Of a stretch of 64,000 nucleotides of DNA, positions 38,414 through 47,877 are shown in pieces. Made by a program: the position numbers and the translations under genes. The DNA comes from Ureibacillus sp. FSL W7-1570 (GTDB taxonomy: Bacteria; Bacillota; Bacilli; Bacillales_A; Planococcaceae). The stretch's first letter is position 1. Each line of letters opens with the position of its first letter. The notes under the pieces were generated by a model that was given only the letters and a program-made list of their open reading frames with translations, ran no database searches and was not told the DNA's origin. Where the stretch lies: the NCBI RefSeq assembly GCF_038593265.1, contig NZ_CP151979.1:1426001-1490000 (forward strand), read 5' to 3'.

Positions 38414-39755
38414 TCTAAAACATATTTGGCATCCTTGCTCCCAAATGAAAGACTATGAATCTTTCCCTCCTATCGTCATTGAGCGGGGCGAAGGAGTCTG
38501 GCTGTACGATAAGCAAGGAAACCGTTATTTGGATGCTGTTTCCTCCTGGTGGGTCAACTTGTTTGGACATGCCAATCCGCGCATCAGCAAGGCAATCGCT
38601 GATCAGGCAAAAAAATTGGAACATGTCATCTTTGCAAACTTTACCCATGAACCGGCCATCCACGTGGCAAAAAAGCTGGTGGACAAAACACCGGATGGCT
38701 TGGAAAAAGTATTTTTCGCCGATAACGGTTCAGCCGCCATCGAAATTGCATTGAAAATGAGTTTTCAATATAGAGTCCAAACCGGCCAACCGAATAAACA
38801 ACGGTTCTTGACTTTTACCAATGCCTATCATGGGGAAACACTCGGAGCATTATCTGTCGGGGCAGTCGACTTGTACAACAAAGTATTTACACCCCTTCTT
38901 TTGAATGTCGTCCGTGCAGAAGGACCGAATTGTTACCGCTGTCCATTTAATGAAAATCCAGGCACATGTGATGCTCCTTGCACCCTGTTTGTTGAAGAAC
39001 AGTTCGAAAAACATGCGGACACCCTTTCCGCCGCCATCATCGAACCGTTAATCCAAATAGCAGGCGGCATGAACATGTATCCCCCTGTTTTCTTAAAAAA
39101 ATTAAGAGCATTGTGTGACCAGTACGATGTGCATCTCATTGCAGATGAAATCGCGGTCGGCTTTGGAAGAACAGGCACGTTATTTGCGTGCGAACAAGCG
39201 GACATTACTCCGGATTTCCTCTGTTTATCCAAGGGCATTACTGGCGGTTACTTGCCTCTTTCGGCAGTGTTGACGACAAACAAAATCTATTACGCCTTTT
39301 ATGACGATTACGGCACGATGAAAGCTTTCTTACATTCCCATAGCTACACGGGAAATCCCCTGGCATTGCGTGCAGCCAAGGAAGTCCTCGCCATCTTTGA
39401 AGAAGAGAAGGTATTAGAAAAAATTGCGGACAAAGCAAAATTATTAAACCAACTGGCGCATGAAGCCTTCGATTCACTTCCAACCGTTGGGGAATATCGT
39501 CAAACGGGATTTGTCGGAGCCATTGAACTGGTTGCCGATAAAAAGTCAAAAGCGCCACTCCCTGAAGAAGAGCGTATTGGCTATCAAATATACAAAAGGG
39601 CATTGAAAAAAGGAATTTTGCTCAGACCCCTTGGCAACATCTTATATTTCATGCCTCCATACGTCATTTCCGAAGAAGAAATTGAATGGATGGTGGAAAC
39701 GGCAAAACAGGAAATCATGGAATTTTTCAAAGAGAGAAAGGTGGGAATTCGATGA
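38385..39755 (+). CDS. bioA: Adenosylmethionine-8-amino-7-oxononanoate aminotransferase BioA
   Basis: PLP aminotransferase making diaminopelargonate from KAPA. About 456 residues, class III fold, with the start motif [29 protein letters not shown], the PLP aspartate in [14 protein letters not shown] and the PLP lysine K283 in [13 protein letters not shown]. The start is a TTG (38385) inside bioD; another TTG at 38394 is possible and would fit the family equally well. The amino donor (SAM or lysine, as for BioK) cannot be decided by eye. Confidence 0.93.
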   Translation: MNYLELQDLDLKHIWHPCSQMKDYESFPPIVIERGEGVWLYDKQGNRYLDAVSSWWVNLFGHANPRISKAIADQAKKLEHVIFANFTHEPAIHVAKKLVDKTPDGLEKVFFADNGSAAIEIALKMSFQYRVQTGQPNKQRFLTFTNAYHGETLGALSVGAVDLYNKVFTPLLLNVVRAEGPNCYRCPFNENPGTCDAPCTLFVEEQFEKHADTLSAAIIEPLIQIAGGMNMYPPVFLKKLRALCDQYDVHLIADEIAVGFGRTGTLFACEQADITPDFLCLSKGITGGYLPLSAVLTTNKIYYAFYDDYGTMKAFLHSHSYTGNPLALRAAKEVLAIFEEEKVLEKIADKAKLLNQLAHEAFDSLPTVGEYRQTGFVGAIELVADKKSKAPLPEEERIGYQIYKRALKKGILLRPLGNILYFMPPYVISEEEIEWMVETAKQEIMEFFKERKVGIR

Positions 39756-40330
39756 GAAATTCGCAAATTTATTCCCTTACACTCGTTGCAATATTTGCGG
39801 CGCTTACAGCAATTGGGGCATTCATCAAGATACCGTTGCCGATTGTGCCGTTTACACTGCAAATTGTCATCGTATTTTTGGCAGGATCGATTTTAGGAAG
39901 CAAAAGAGGTTTGCAGAGCCAATTGGTTTATATCTTGGTAGGTTTGGCAGGACTCCCTGTCTTTACAAAAGGGGGCGGGCTGACATATGTATTGCAGCCC
40001 ACTTTCGGATATTTGGCCGGTTTTGCTTTAGGCGCTTTTGTGATCGGATACATTATTGAACGCGGAGGAGAAGAACCTTCCCGTTTACGATTTGTCATGG
40101 CGAATTTGGCAGGCACATTCGTGATTTACGCAATTGGTGCCCCTTACGTTTACTTGGCATTAAATTTCTGGCTTGATATGCCGACAAGCGCATCAACCGT
40201 ATTTGTAACCGCCTTTTTAAGCACGGTAGGTGTTGACATTGTATTGGCGATGGTCACTGGACTTTTTGCAAGACGGATTTACTTCATTTTAAATAAAAGA
40301 CTAATCAATGTATTGGAGGCAACAAAATGA
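39752..40330 (+). CDS. bioY: Biotin transporter BioY
   Basis: BioY is the substrate-binding membrane subunit of biotin ECF transporters. The 192 residues hold six helices with the family motifs [17 protein letters not shown] and [18 protein letters not shown]. The ATG at 39752 overlaps the bioA stop (ATGA) after AAAGGTGGGAATT, and the stop overlaps bioB the same way. No EcfAA'T genes are nearby, so it would share a general ECF module elsewhere or work alone. Confidence 0.93.
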   Translation: MRNSQIYSLTLVAIFAALTAIGAFIKIPLPIVPFTLQIVIVFLAGSILGSKRGLQSQLVYILVGLAGLPVFTKGGGLTYVLQPTFGYLAGFALGAFVIGYIIERGGEEPSRLRFVMANLAGTFVIYAIGAPYVYLALNFWLDMPTSASTVFVTAFLSTVGVDIVLAMVTGLFARRIYFILNKRLINVLEATK

Positions 40331-41325
40331 ATTGGCAAACTCTAGCCCAAGAAGTCATTGACGGAAAAGAACTTTCAAATGAAGAAGCGATGGCGATTTT
40401 AAACGCGGAGGATGATGAACTCCTTCCATTATTGCATGGAGCATTTACAATCCGGAAACACTACTTCGGGAAAAAAGTGAAACTGAACATGATCATGAAT
40501 GCAAAAAGCGGCTACTGCCCCGAAGATTGCGGTTATTGTGCCCAATCTTCGAAATCCTCTGCTCCGATCACAAAATATCCTTTCATCACAAAAGAGGAAA
40601 TTTTGGAAGGGGCAAGAATCGCTTTCGAAAATAAAATTGGCACCTATTGCATCGTGGCAAGCGGCCGAGGTCCGACCCGGAAAGATGTGAACGTGGTCAG
40701 TGAAGCCGTGAAAGAAATTAAAGAAAAATACGGATTAAAAGTATGCGCCTGTTTGGGGATCTTAAAAGAAGAACAAGCACAGCAGCTGAAAGAAGCGGGT
40801 GTGGACCGTTACAACCACAATATCAATACATCCGAAAGACATCACTCATTCATCACGACAACCCATACGTACCAAGACCGGGTGAATACAATTGATATCG
40901 TGAAAAAGCACGGCCTTTCCCCTTGTTCCGGCGCCATCATCGGCATGAAAGAAACAAAACAGGATGTGATTGATATCGCCCGGGCTTTGCGGGCGCTTGA
41001 TGCAGATTCCATTCCGGTCAACTTTTTGCATGCGATCGAGGGCACGAAACTGGAAGGGACAAATGAGCTGAATCCGCGCTATTGTCTGAAAGTCCTTGCC
41101 TTATTCCGCTACATGAACCCGACAAAAGAAATCCGCATTTCCGGCGGGCGAGAAGTGAATCTCCGTTCTTTGCAGCCGTTGGGATTATACGCGGCAAACA
41201 GCATTTTCGTCGGCGACTATTTGACAACGGAAGGACAAGAATCAAACCAGGACTATCAAATGCTGGAAGACTTGGGTTTTGAAATCGAGCTTACGGAAAA
41301 ACAGCAGGAGCTGTTGAACGTTTAA
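40327..41325 (+). CDS. bioB: Biotin synthase BioB
   Basis: Radical SAM enzyme inserting sulfur into dethiobiotin. The 332 residues carry the 4Fe-4S cysteines C64, C68 and C71 (SGYCPEDCGYCAQS), the SAM-binding region ASGRGP and the auxiliary 2Fe-2S cluster ligands, among them VCACLG and SPCSGAIIGM, with the arginine in ISGGREVNLR. It starts in a four-base overlap with bioY and is the last gene of the operon. The early-pathway genes (bioW, bioI, bioC, bioF) are not in this window. Confidence 0.96.
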   Translation: MNWQTLAQEVIDGKELSNEEAMAILNAEDDELLPLLHGAFTIRKHYFGKKVKLNMIMNAKSGYCPEDCGYCAQSSKSSAPITKYPFITKEEILEGARIAFENKIGTYCIVASGRGPTRKDVNVVSEAVKEIKEKYGLKVCACLGILKEEQAQQLKEAGVDRYNHNINTSERHHSFITTTHTYQDRVNTIDIVKKHGLSPCSGAIIGMKETKQDVIDIARALRALDADSIPVNFLHAIEGTKLEGTNELNPRYCLKVLALFRYMNPTKEIRISGGREVNLRSLQPLGLYAANSIFVGDYLTTEGQESNQDYQMLEDLGFEIELTEKQQELLNV

Positions 41326-41384
41326 AAAACATCTCATTAGTGCATGAGGAATTCGCCGAAGAATGGCCATTTAAATTGATAAAA

Positions 41385-41426
41385 CAAGGTGTCCAATACT
41401 TCTGGATCAGGACACCTTGTTTTTTC
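41385..41426 (+). terminator. Terminator of the bio operon
   Basis: CAAGGTGTCC (41385-41394) pairs with GGACACCTTG (41410-41419) across 15 bases, followed by seven T. Confidence 0.88.
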
Positions 41427-41542
41427 CCCCAATAGAAGGATTGGAACTATTCCCCATCTTCATCCGTGAATTTTCATTCAGTTACTTTTTTATTATCAAA
41501 AACATATAATACAAAAGATAATTGGATCGGGGGAGCTGGAGG

Positions 41543-41884
41543 ATGGTCAATGAATTTTACCCATTTTTTCAACTTGAACAAGAAAATCAGTCAGCACAAA
41601 ACAGCACCAGCAATGACTCTTCCGATATCAGTCTTGCAAAATTAGCAGTGTTCGGCAATATTATTCAAATCATCGGGGCATTGATTTCAACTTATTCAGC
41701 AATCCTGGAGATTGAACAACTTCAGCGCCAACAACGTACCCCACAGCCTGCCCAACAACCCACACAACCGCCATACCAAAACCCGTACGAAGAAAGAATC
41801 AAGGAACTCGAAAGGCAAATTCAATATTTGACAAAGGAAATTGAAAAACAGAAAGAAAAGAGGTTTCCTTATCCTTATTATTAA
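41543..41884 (+). CDS. Small coiled-coil protein of unknown function
   Basis: A 113-residue protein: an Asn/Ser/Gln-rich start, a hydrophobic segment (about 30-55, KLAVFGNIIQIIGALISTYSA) that could be membrane-associated, a Pro/Gln-rich linker (PQPAQQPTQPPYQNPYEE) and a C-terminal coiled coil ending PYPYY. I recognise no family. ATG 41543 is seven bases after GGGGGAG. It is a single gene; the upstream region has AT-rich sequence with a possible TATAAT-like box (about 41508). Confidence 0.7.
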   Translation: MVNEFYPFFQLEQENQSAQNSTSNDSSDISLAKLAVFGNIIQIIGALISTYSAILEIEQLQRQQRTPQPAQQPTQPPYQNPYEERIKELERQIQYLTKEIEKQKEKRFPYPYY

Positions 41885-41989
41885 AAAAGCTTGCAAAACA
41901 AGTCCTTGACTTATTTCGCAAGCTCATCATCATTTCTTGATCCATAGAATCCTTCACTTTTCCTCGAAGTCCGTTTGATGGATGGGAAC

Positions 41990-42571
41990 TTATTTAAGGA
42001 CAACAAGTTTTTTCTCCACCGGGATAATCTCTTTTTCGATCGCCGGCTGCGCTTGTTTACCGAAAGGCATTTGCGCAATAATCTTCCAATTTTCAGGAAT
42101 GTTCCATTCTGGACGTATATCGATGTCTATATGTTGAAGGGATGCGGCATAACCAACCTCCTCTAATCCCGTCCAGATGACGTATTGAAGCATGCCTTGG
42201 TTTTGATGGGCCCATGCTTCAAGCGCATCACGGAGATGTGGCATTTTATTTTGCAAACCTTCGATGACTTCCCGGTCTTGGAAGAATAAAACGGTTCCAT
42301 GACCATTGCGGAAACCTTGAATTCTTTGTTGTGTCCGTTCAAAATCTACCGGATTTTTATCGCGGGCAATTTTCTCCGCGTCGTCCCAAAGTTGTTTATG
42401 ATGTTTTCCAAACAAAATGGCTACACGGGTTTCTTGCCCATTGAATGCAGTCGGTGTATGATTCAAAGCTGATTTGACAATTTCAACCACTTCTTCATCA
42501 GGTACAACCGCTTCATCTTCCAATGCACGAATGGACCGGCGATTTTTTACTGCTTCAAAAAATTCCATCAT
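41990..42571 (-). CDS. Nitroreductase family protein
   Basis: An FMN-dependent nitroreductase of about 194 residues, close to the YdgI/HBN1-like group (start MEFFEAVKNRRSIRALEDE, then SALNHTPTAFNGQETRVAIL and QYVIWTGLEEVGYAASLQH). Members reduce nitro compounds or quinones with NAD(P)H. The start is ATG 42571 or 42568, both just after AGGAGGTG. It is a single gene, upstream of nothing related. Confidence 0.87.
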   Translation of the reverse strand: MMEFFEAVKNRRSIRALEDEAVVPDEEVVEIVKSALNHTPTAFNGQETRVAILFGKHHKQLWDDAEKIARDKNPVDFERTQQRIQGFRNGHGTVLFFQDREVIEGLQNKMPHLRDALEAWAHQNQGMLQYVIWTGLEEVGYAASLQHIDIDIRPEWNIPENWKIIAQMPFGKQAQPAIEKEIIPVEKKLVVLK

Positions 42572-42766
42572 TGGCACCTCCTACATCTATTTGCTACTTA
42601 TATTATTAACATAACATTTTTGAAAATGTGTTTCTAATAACTGACAATCAAATGAAGAGTTTTCAACATGGTGTTTTTTTACGATTGCTGACTGATTCAC
42701 CTGCCGCGCTTTTGAAGGACTTGGTACAAGCCTTTATTAGATTTCCCTGCGCCAAACGGCAAAATA

Positions 42767-42798
42767 GCCGCCGGAAAGTCAGCACCTTTCCAGACGGC
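42767..42798 (-). terminator. Terminator hairpin at the end of the siderophore importer operon
   Basis: On the minus strand GCCGTCTGGAAAG (42798-42786) pairs with CTTTCCGGCGGC (42778-42767), followed by TATTTTGCC. It overlaps the last codons of the ATPase gene and its tail is only moderately U-rich. Confidence 0.6.
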
Positions 42799-43618
42799 AT
42801 TCAAAACGGGAATTTTCCAAATGATTATGATATCTGCCAATTGGCACAATGGATGGGGATAATGAAACCGGATCTTGAATCACTGTGCAATCAAGTCCAA
42901 AAACATCTTTAATTAATTGGCTATTGATCACTTCTGACGGAGTTCCTTCCGCCACCAGCTTTCCTTGCTGGAAGGCAAAAATATGATCCGCATATCGGGC
43001 GGATAAATTGATATCATGCAGCACCAATACGATGGTTGTGCCCCGTTTCCGGTTCAAATCTGTCAACATATCCAATATTTCCACCTGATAGGTGATATCC
43101 AGATAGGTGGTTGGTTCATCCAAAAACAGGATATCCGTCTGTTGAGCTAGGGCCATTGCGATCCATACCCGCTGTCTTTGGCCGCCTGACAGCTCATCGA
43201 TATATCGATCCGCCAAATCCGTAATGTTCATGATTTCCATCGCTTCGCTGACCGCTTCATCATCTTTGCTCGTCCAGCCTTTTAAAAACGAATGATGCGG
43301 AAATCTTCCCCGGCCTACCAAATCAACCACAGTGATCCCTTCAGGAACAATGGGTGATTGAGGCAAATACCCTAACACACGAGCCAATTGTTTCGTTGAG
43401 ATTTGATGAATCGGTTTCCCATCCAACATGACCTGGCCGCTTGCAGGCTTGATTAACCTTGCCATCGTCTTGAGCAATGTGGATTTGCCACAACCATTCC
43501 CCCCGATAATCACACTGATTTTATTGCTTGGAATGGTAATGGTAACATCTTGCAAAACCGTCTTTTTATCGTAGCCCGCATATAAATTTTTTGCTGTCAG
43601 CACGTGTGCAGGATTCAT
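42779..43618 (-). CDS. Iron-siderophore ABC transporter ATP-binding protein
   Basis: FecE/FhuC-type ATPase of 279 residues with Walker A GGNGCGKST, signature LSGGQRQR, Walker B ILFLDEPTTYLD and switch histidine VLHDINLSARY, the family form. It is the last gene of a four-gene operon and its ATG shares one base with the stop of the preceding permease gene. The C-terminal 20 residues run through the terminator hairpin. Confidence 0.93.
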   Translation of the reverse strand: MNPAHVLTAKNLYAGYDKKTVLQDVTITIPSNKISVIIGGNGCGKSTLLKTMARLIKPASGQVMLDGKPIHQISTKQLARVLGYLPQSPIVPEGITVVDLVGRGRFPHHSFLKGWTSKDDEAVSEAMEIMNITDLADRYIDELSGGQRQRVWIAMALAQQTDILFLDEPTTYLDITYQVEILDMLTDLNRKRGTTIVLVLHDINLSARYADHIFAFQQGKLVAEGTPSEVINSQLIKDVFGLDCTVIQDPVSLSPSIVPIGRYHNHLENSRFECRLERC

Positions 43619-44649
43619 TAAAAACCACCCTTTCGATTCAAACGGACTAATAAATAGAGTAAGTAAGGCGCTCCAAGCACGCCGGTGATCACCCCTACAG
43701 GATATCTCGCTTCAAAGGCATGTTGGCCAATCAAATCTCCGGCCAGCACCAAAATGACACCAACGAGCCCGGCAGGAATTATGTTGGAATAACCCGAACC
43801 CATGATCCGATTGGCGATCGGTCCCGCAAGGAAGGACACAAAGGCGATCGGTCCTGTCGTTGCGGTAGCGATCGCAATCATCAAAACGGAACTGATCATG
43901 AGCATAATTCTGGTCATGTTCACGTTCACGCCTAGAGATGTAGCGGTTTGGTCGCCCAATTCCAACATTTCCAGTTGTTTGCCGTATAAGAGCAGCATGG
44001 GAGTAAAAAGTACAACGGTCACGATTAAAGGAAAAAGGGTTTCCATTTTCAAACCATTTAAGCTTCCGCTCAACCAACGCAATGCGGTTGGCAAATCATT
44101 CCGGCTTCCAATCAACAATAAATAAGAAATGACGGAATTGAGCATCGCCTGAATGCCAATGCCGATTAAAATCAATCGTCCGATGGAAAAAGAACTTCCT
44201 TTCGCCAACAAATAGATCACCAAAACCGTACCTAAACCGCCGATAACGGCAGCAACGGATGTCATTGCCAAACTCGCATGGAGGATGACGATACAAAAAA
44301 CGGCGGCGGCACTCGAACCTGTTGTAATCCCAATGACATTCGGATTGGCGAGCGGGTTGCGGAGCATCGTTTGAAACACATAACCGCCTGCCCCAAAGGC
44401 AAACCCCGCAAACAGTCCTGCCACCATCCGTGGCAATCGGATCGTTCCAACAGCAAAAGATGCTCCCTTGACTTGTTCCCCAAGAAGCACCCGGATGACA
44501 TCTTGGACGGGATAAATCGTGTTGCCCAGCATCAGCATCAAGGCGCACAAAGCAAAGGAGATCAGGCAAAGCAAGGATGTCAAAAGCACAAAACGGCGAA
44601 ACCTTCTTGATCGAGCTGTCCGAATTAACTGCAATGTCTCATTCATCAT
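43618..44649 (-). CDS. Iron-siderophore ABC transporter permease (FecCD family)
   Basis: A 343-residue permease with nine to ten helices of the BtuC/FecCD fold. Family motifs are RLPRMVAGLFAGFAFGAGGYVFQTMLRNPLANPNVIGIT and, later, TGPIAFVSFLAGPIANRIMG, taken here in pieces from one continuous region. It pairs with the next permease gene as a heterodimer. It overlaps the upstream permease gene by four bases (ATGA). Confidence 0.93.
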   Translation of the reverse strand: MMNETLQLIRTARSRRFRRFVLLTSLLCLISFALCALMLMLGNTIYPVQDVIRVLLGEQVKGASFAVGTIRLPRMVAGLFAGFAFGAGGYVFQTMLRNPLANPNVIGITTGSSAAAVFCIVILHASLAMTSVAAVIGGLGTVLVIYLLAKGSSFSIGRLILIGIGIQAMLNSVISYLLLIGSRNDLPTALRWLSGSLNGLKMETLFPLIVTVVLFTPMLLLYGKQLEMLELGDQTATSLGVNVNMTRIMLMISSVLMIAIATATTGPIAFVSFLAGPIANRIMGSGYSNIIPAGLVGVILVLAGDLIGQHAFEARYPVGVITGVLGAPYLLYLLVRLNRKGGF

Positions 44650-45680
44650 ATTTCACGAACTTTCGCTTTCATTGTGATAAAGATTAAAATGGGGGCACCG
44701 ATAAAGGCCGTCACCACTCCGACTTCCAATTCCCCCGGACTTCCCAGGATCCTGCCGATAACATCGGAAAATGTCAAAATGATCGCTCCTGTCAAGGCGG
44801 ACATCGGGATGACATATCGCATATCCGGTCCAATGATTAATCGAATGACATGGGTTGCGAGCAAGCCGACGAACCCGATCGGGCCTGCAAGCGCGGTTGC
44901 GGCACCACATAACAGCACTCCGCCAAATGCGGCAAGGAGCCGAATAAACCCAATCCGTACACCCAAACTTTTGGCAACCTCATCCCCCAAAAGCATTGCA
45001 TTTAAAGCCGGCGCTGTCATCAATGCAATCAGGAGACCTACAATTAGAAATGGAAGAAAAATCATAATGGAATCCCACGTGCCGGATCCTACGCTGCCTA
45101 CTTGCCAAAAACGGAATTGATCCATGACGTTGTTGCGGGGAATCATAATGGCCGAGACAAGCGATGACAATACGGCACTTGTCGCGGCCCCGGCCAATAC
45201 AAGTTTCAACGGCGTCGCGCCACCGCTTCCCATCGAACCGACCGAATAAACGAATACGGCTGTTATCATTGCTCCGACAATGGCAAACCAAATATATTGA
45301 CCGGCAGAAGTGATATGGAAAAATGCAATCCCGGTTACGACAAAAAGGGCGGCTCCCGTATTCACTCCCAGAATGCTTGGGTCTGCAATCGGATTGCGGG
45401 TCACTGATTGCATCAAAGCGCCGGAAACCCCTAGAGCCACACCGCACATGATGCTGAACATCGTGCGAACCACCCTTTGCCGCACAACATTGGCTTCGTG
45501 GGTATCGACATTGGAATGAAATAACCCGTCCATGATATCCGCCAAACCGATGGCCCTTGAACCAAACAGCAACGAAGCGATGATGCAAACACCAAGCAAT
45601 AATACGAGCACCATGAGTAATGCTGCAAATCTTTTCGGGATGAGGGTTTGCTTGTTCTCTTTATAGGCAGTCGTTTTCAT
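44646..45680 (-). CDS. Iron-siderophore ABC transporter permease (FecCD family)
   Basis: The second FecCD-type permease, 344 residues, with RTMFSIMCGVALGVSGALMQ, then TRNPIADPSILGVNTGAALF, and the later GPIGFVGLLATHVIRLIIG. It starts one base after the binding-protein gene and overlaps the next gene by four bases. With the other permease, ATPase and binding protein it resembles the YfiZ/YfhA pair of B. subtilis, which import hydroxamate or mixed siderophores. Confidence 0.93.
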   Translation of the reverse strand: MKTTAYKENKQTLIPKRFAALLMVLVLLLGVCIIASLLFGSRAIGLADIMDGLFHSNVDTHEANVVRQRVVRTMFSIMCGVALGVSGALMQSVTRNPIADPSILGVNTGAALFVVTGIAFFHITSAGQYIWFAIVGAMITAVFVYSVGSMGSGGATPLKLVLAGAATSAVLSSLVSAIMIPRNNVMDQFRFWQVGSVGSGTWDSIMIFLPFLIVGLLIALMTAPALNAMLLGDEVAKSLGVRIGFIRLLAAFGGVLLCGAATALAGPIGFVGLLATHVIRLIIGPDMRYVIPMSALTGAIILTFSDVIGRILGSPGELEVGVVTAFIGAPILIFITMKAKVREI

Positions 45681-45681
45681 A

Positions 45682-46731
45682 TTAATTCAGCTTTTTGGCC
45701 GCTTCAGAAAGTAAGCCCAAGTATTCATCGATGGTGTACGCAATGGATAGCGGATTCGGATTTCCCGCCGCCGCAAGTGGCGTATTATCGCCAATGACTA
45801 CAACGGCCCCTTTTTGAATGGCAGGCACTTTGCCTAAAATCGGATCATTTTGTAGCGCTTTTAAAGTATTGTCATCCCCGTATGTCACGATGATGTCCAA
45901 ATCATTTAATGCATCCGCGTTTTCCGCACTCATTTCAATATAGAAACTGTCCTGATCCCCAAATGTTTCGATTAAGCTTTCAGGATATTGCATTCCCAAT
46001 TCCTCAAGAAATTCACCGCGAGGGTCTTGAGTTGTATAAATGTAGAATTTGGATAAATCGGCTGCGCTGATGGAAGCAAAAGCGGCTTTTTTCCCTTTGA
46101 TTTCAGGATGTTCGCCCGCTTTCTCTTGAATTAAGTTTTCAGTGTCCTTAATCAGTTGCTTTCCTTCTTCTTCCATCCCCATTCCTTTGGCATTATATAA
46201 AATTTGGTCTCTCCAAGAAATCACCCATGGAGTTTCCGGATAAGCCACAACCGGAGCGATTTGGCTTAAAAGATCATATTCTTCCTGTGTAATACCGGAA
46301 TAGGCGGCAAGGATTACATCCGGTTCAGCATCTGCAATCGCTTCGAAATCCAGACCGTCTGTATCTTGGAAAATATTAGGATTTTCAACACCAAGTTCTT
46401 TCAATTTCTCTTTTGTCCACGGAAGCATTCCGCTGTCATCTTGTACGCCGTAGTTGGCGGCCGAGAATCCAACCGGCACAACCCCCAAAGCCAAAGCCAC
46501 ATCATGGTTTGCCCAGGAAATTGTTACAACGCGTTCCGGTTTCTCTTCAATCACCGTTTCACCAAAGGCATGTTTTATGACAATTGGATATTCGGAACGG
46601 TTTTCATTTTTTTCCGCATTTGATTCAGCTTCTTTTGAATCTTTGTCATCGGATTGACCGGAACAACCCGCCAAGACCAATAAAAATATGAAAGTTAATG
46701 ATAAAACAGAAAGATAACGTTTAAGATTCAT
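45682..46731 (-). CDS. Iron-siderophore-binding lipoprotein
   Basis: A 349-residue class III (TroA/FecB-like) binding protein. The signal peptide ends in lipobox LAGC (Cys23), followed by an acidic Ser/Asp/Lys/Glu linker and two lobes joined by a long helix. Motifs include VVTISWANHDVALALGV and EPDVILAAYSG. It is closest in style to YfiY-type receptors, but the ligand cannot be named. First gene of the operon, with GGGGTG before the ATG and a Fur box in the leader. Confidence 0.92.
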   Translation of the reverse strand: MNLKRYLSVLSLTFIFLLVLAGCSGQSDDKDSKEAESNAEKNENRSEYPIVIKHAFGETVIEEKPERVVTISWANHDVALALGVVPVGFSAANYGVQDDSGMLPWTKEKLKELGVENPNIFQDTDGLDFEAIADAEPDVILAAYSGITQEEYDLLSQIAPVVAYPETPWVISWRDQILYNAKGMGMEEEGKQLIKDTENLIQEKAGEHPEIKGKKAAFASISAADLSKFYIYTTQDPRGEFLEELGMQYPESLIETFGDQDSFYIEMSAENADALNDLDIIVTYGDDNTLKALQNDPILGKVPAIQKGAVVVIGDNTPLAAAGNPNPLSIAYTIDEYLGLLSEAAKKLN

Positions 46732-46755
46732 ATTTTACACCCCATATTTTATTAT

Positions 46756-46770
46756 TGATAATAATTATCA
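46756..46770. promoter_or_regulatory. Fur box of the siderophore importer operon
   Basis: TGATAATAATTATCA is an exact match to the 7-1-7 Fur consensus. It starts just downstream of the predicted transcription start and 25 bases before the ATG, so Fur-iron would block transcription. Confidence 0.96.
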
Positions 46771-46781
46771 TTCGCAATGTA

Positions 46782-46810
46782 AATATATATTTTGTATAAA
46801 TGTTTGTCAA
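46782..46810 (-). promoter_or_regulatory. Sigma-A promoter of the siderophore importer operon
   Basis: On the minus strand TTGACA (46810-46805) and TATATT (46787-46782) are 17 bases apart, a near-consensus promoter directly upstream of the Fur box. Confidence 0.82.
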
Positions 46811-46945
46811 TCACAAATTCCAATTCCGTGATAAAATTTTACCCCATGATTTTGTGCGAAAAACTTCCCAAAATAAAAGCACCATGCCTCCCTGAGCCAG
46901 GGGAACATGATGCCGGTTATGTATTAAAATTATTATTCATCTATG

Positions 46946-47608
46946 TCATATATGTCGAATATCCAGTACAATCACCGGTTGATCCTCTTCAAAATAATAG
47001 ACATCAAAAACGAGTTTATTGCGAAGAACCGCCAATTTTACCGCCTGTTTTTTATTTTTCCTTATTGCACTGCCAAATTTTTCTTCGAATGTGGAATAAG
47101 GCTTCAATAGAATATAATCCACTTCCAAAATGCGGCACAAACTGATCAACTCGATCAATACTTTCATTTCCAGCCCTTTATTCAAATAATCATCATTCAA
47201 AGATATCTCACTCACTACAAGAAGCTTTAAATAACATTCTTTCATTTCTTTTTGAAAATGTTTCATGAATGAGGACATGATAAAATATTCTTCACTTGAA
47301 AAACTGTTTGCGACCGATAACAATTCAGACGGTCTTATGAAATACGAATTATAAATTTTGAAGTGGAGATATCCGATGATTTGTGCCCCTTCATTGATTG
47401 AAATGATGTTTGACCATCCGTTGATCAATTGCAATTCAGGATTTGTTTCGATTGAAGTATCAATCCGGATATAAGTGCTTCTAAATTCCTCAAAAATGAC
47501 GTCTGTTTGTTCCCCCCAGAAAAAAGGTTTGAACGAATTCCCTTCTTTTTGGTTTTCGTCGCCGGAACCGCTCTCAAAATCGTTTTGATCTTCATCCTTA
47601 TATTCCAT
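46946..47608 (-). CDS. Hypothetical protein, possibly GNAT-like
   Basis: A 220-residue soluble protein with an acidic start (MEYKDEDQNDFESGSGDENQ) and a mixed alpha/beta body. The region from about 70 to 175 (IISINEGAQIIGYLHFKIY, then a helical part ending GLEMKVLIELISLCRILEVDYILLKP) has the rhythm of an acetyltransferase fold, but I see no clear acetyl-CoA loop, so this is a weak guess. AGAGGGG seven bases before the ATG supports translation. It stands alone between the Fur-regulated operon and brnQ. Confidence 0.65.
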   Translation of the reverse strand: MEYKDEDQNDFESGSGDENQKEGNSFKPFFWGEQTDVIFEEFRSTYIRIDTSIETNPELQLINGWSNIISINEGAQIIGYLHFKIYNSYFIRPSELLSVANSFSSEEYFIMSSFMKHFQKEMKECYLKLLVVSEISLNDDYLNKGLEMKVLIELISLCRILEVDYILLKPYSTFEEKFGSAIRKNKKQAVKLAVLRNKLVFDVYYFEEDQPVIVLDIRHI

Positions 47609-47877
47609 AAGAACAACCCCTCTTCAACATTTTCAAAAATAAATTAACACGAACAAGAGTTCTTGTAAATATAAAATTTGTATAATTCAGAATTTTTAGC
47701 TTTTATATCTTTTTATAACAGCGGATATCTACTCTTTTATATCGTTAAATTTATAAAAAATTAACAATTTAATTATTAGAGTGAAAATTCCTTATTTTCC
47801 TACTTTATTAATATTCATAGATTCCTTTTACGATAGTTGATAAAATGATGGAGATTCATCTGAGAAGGAGCATGATT

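Noticed and set aside
42628-42912. 94-codon plus-strand ORF between nitroreductase and the siderophore ATPase
   Set aside because: It overlaps the end of a well-supported gene on the other strand and its terminator hairpin, and shows no protein-like features.
47609-47877. CodY or T-box control of brnQ
   Set aside because: No T-box specifier hairpin or terminator and no CodY motif with fewer than four mismatches was seen by eye.
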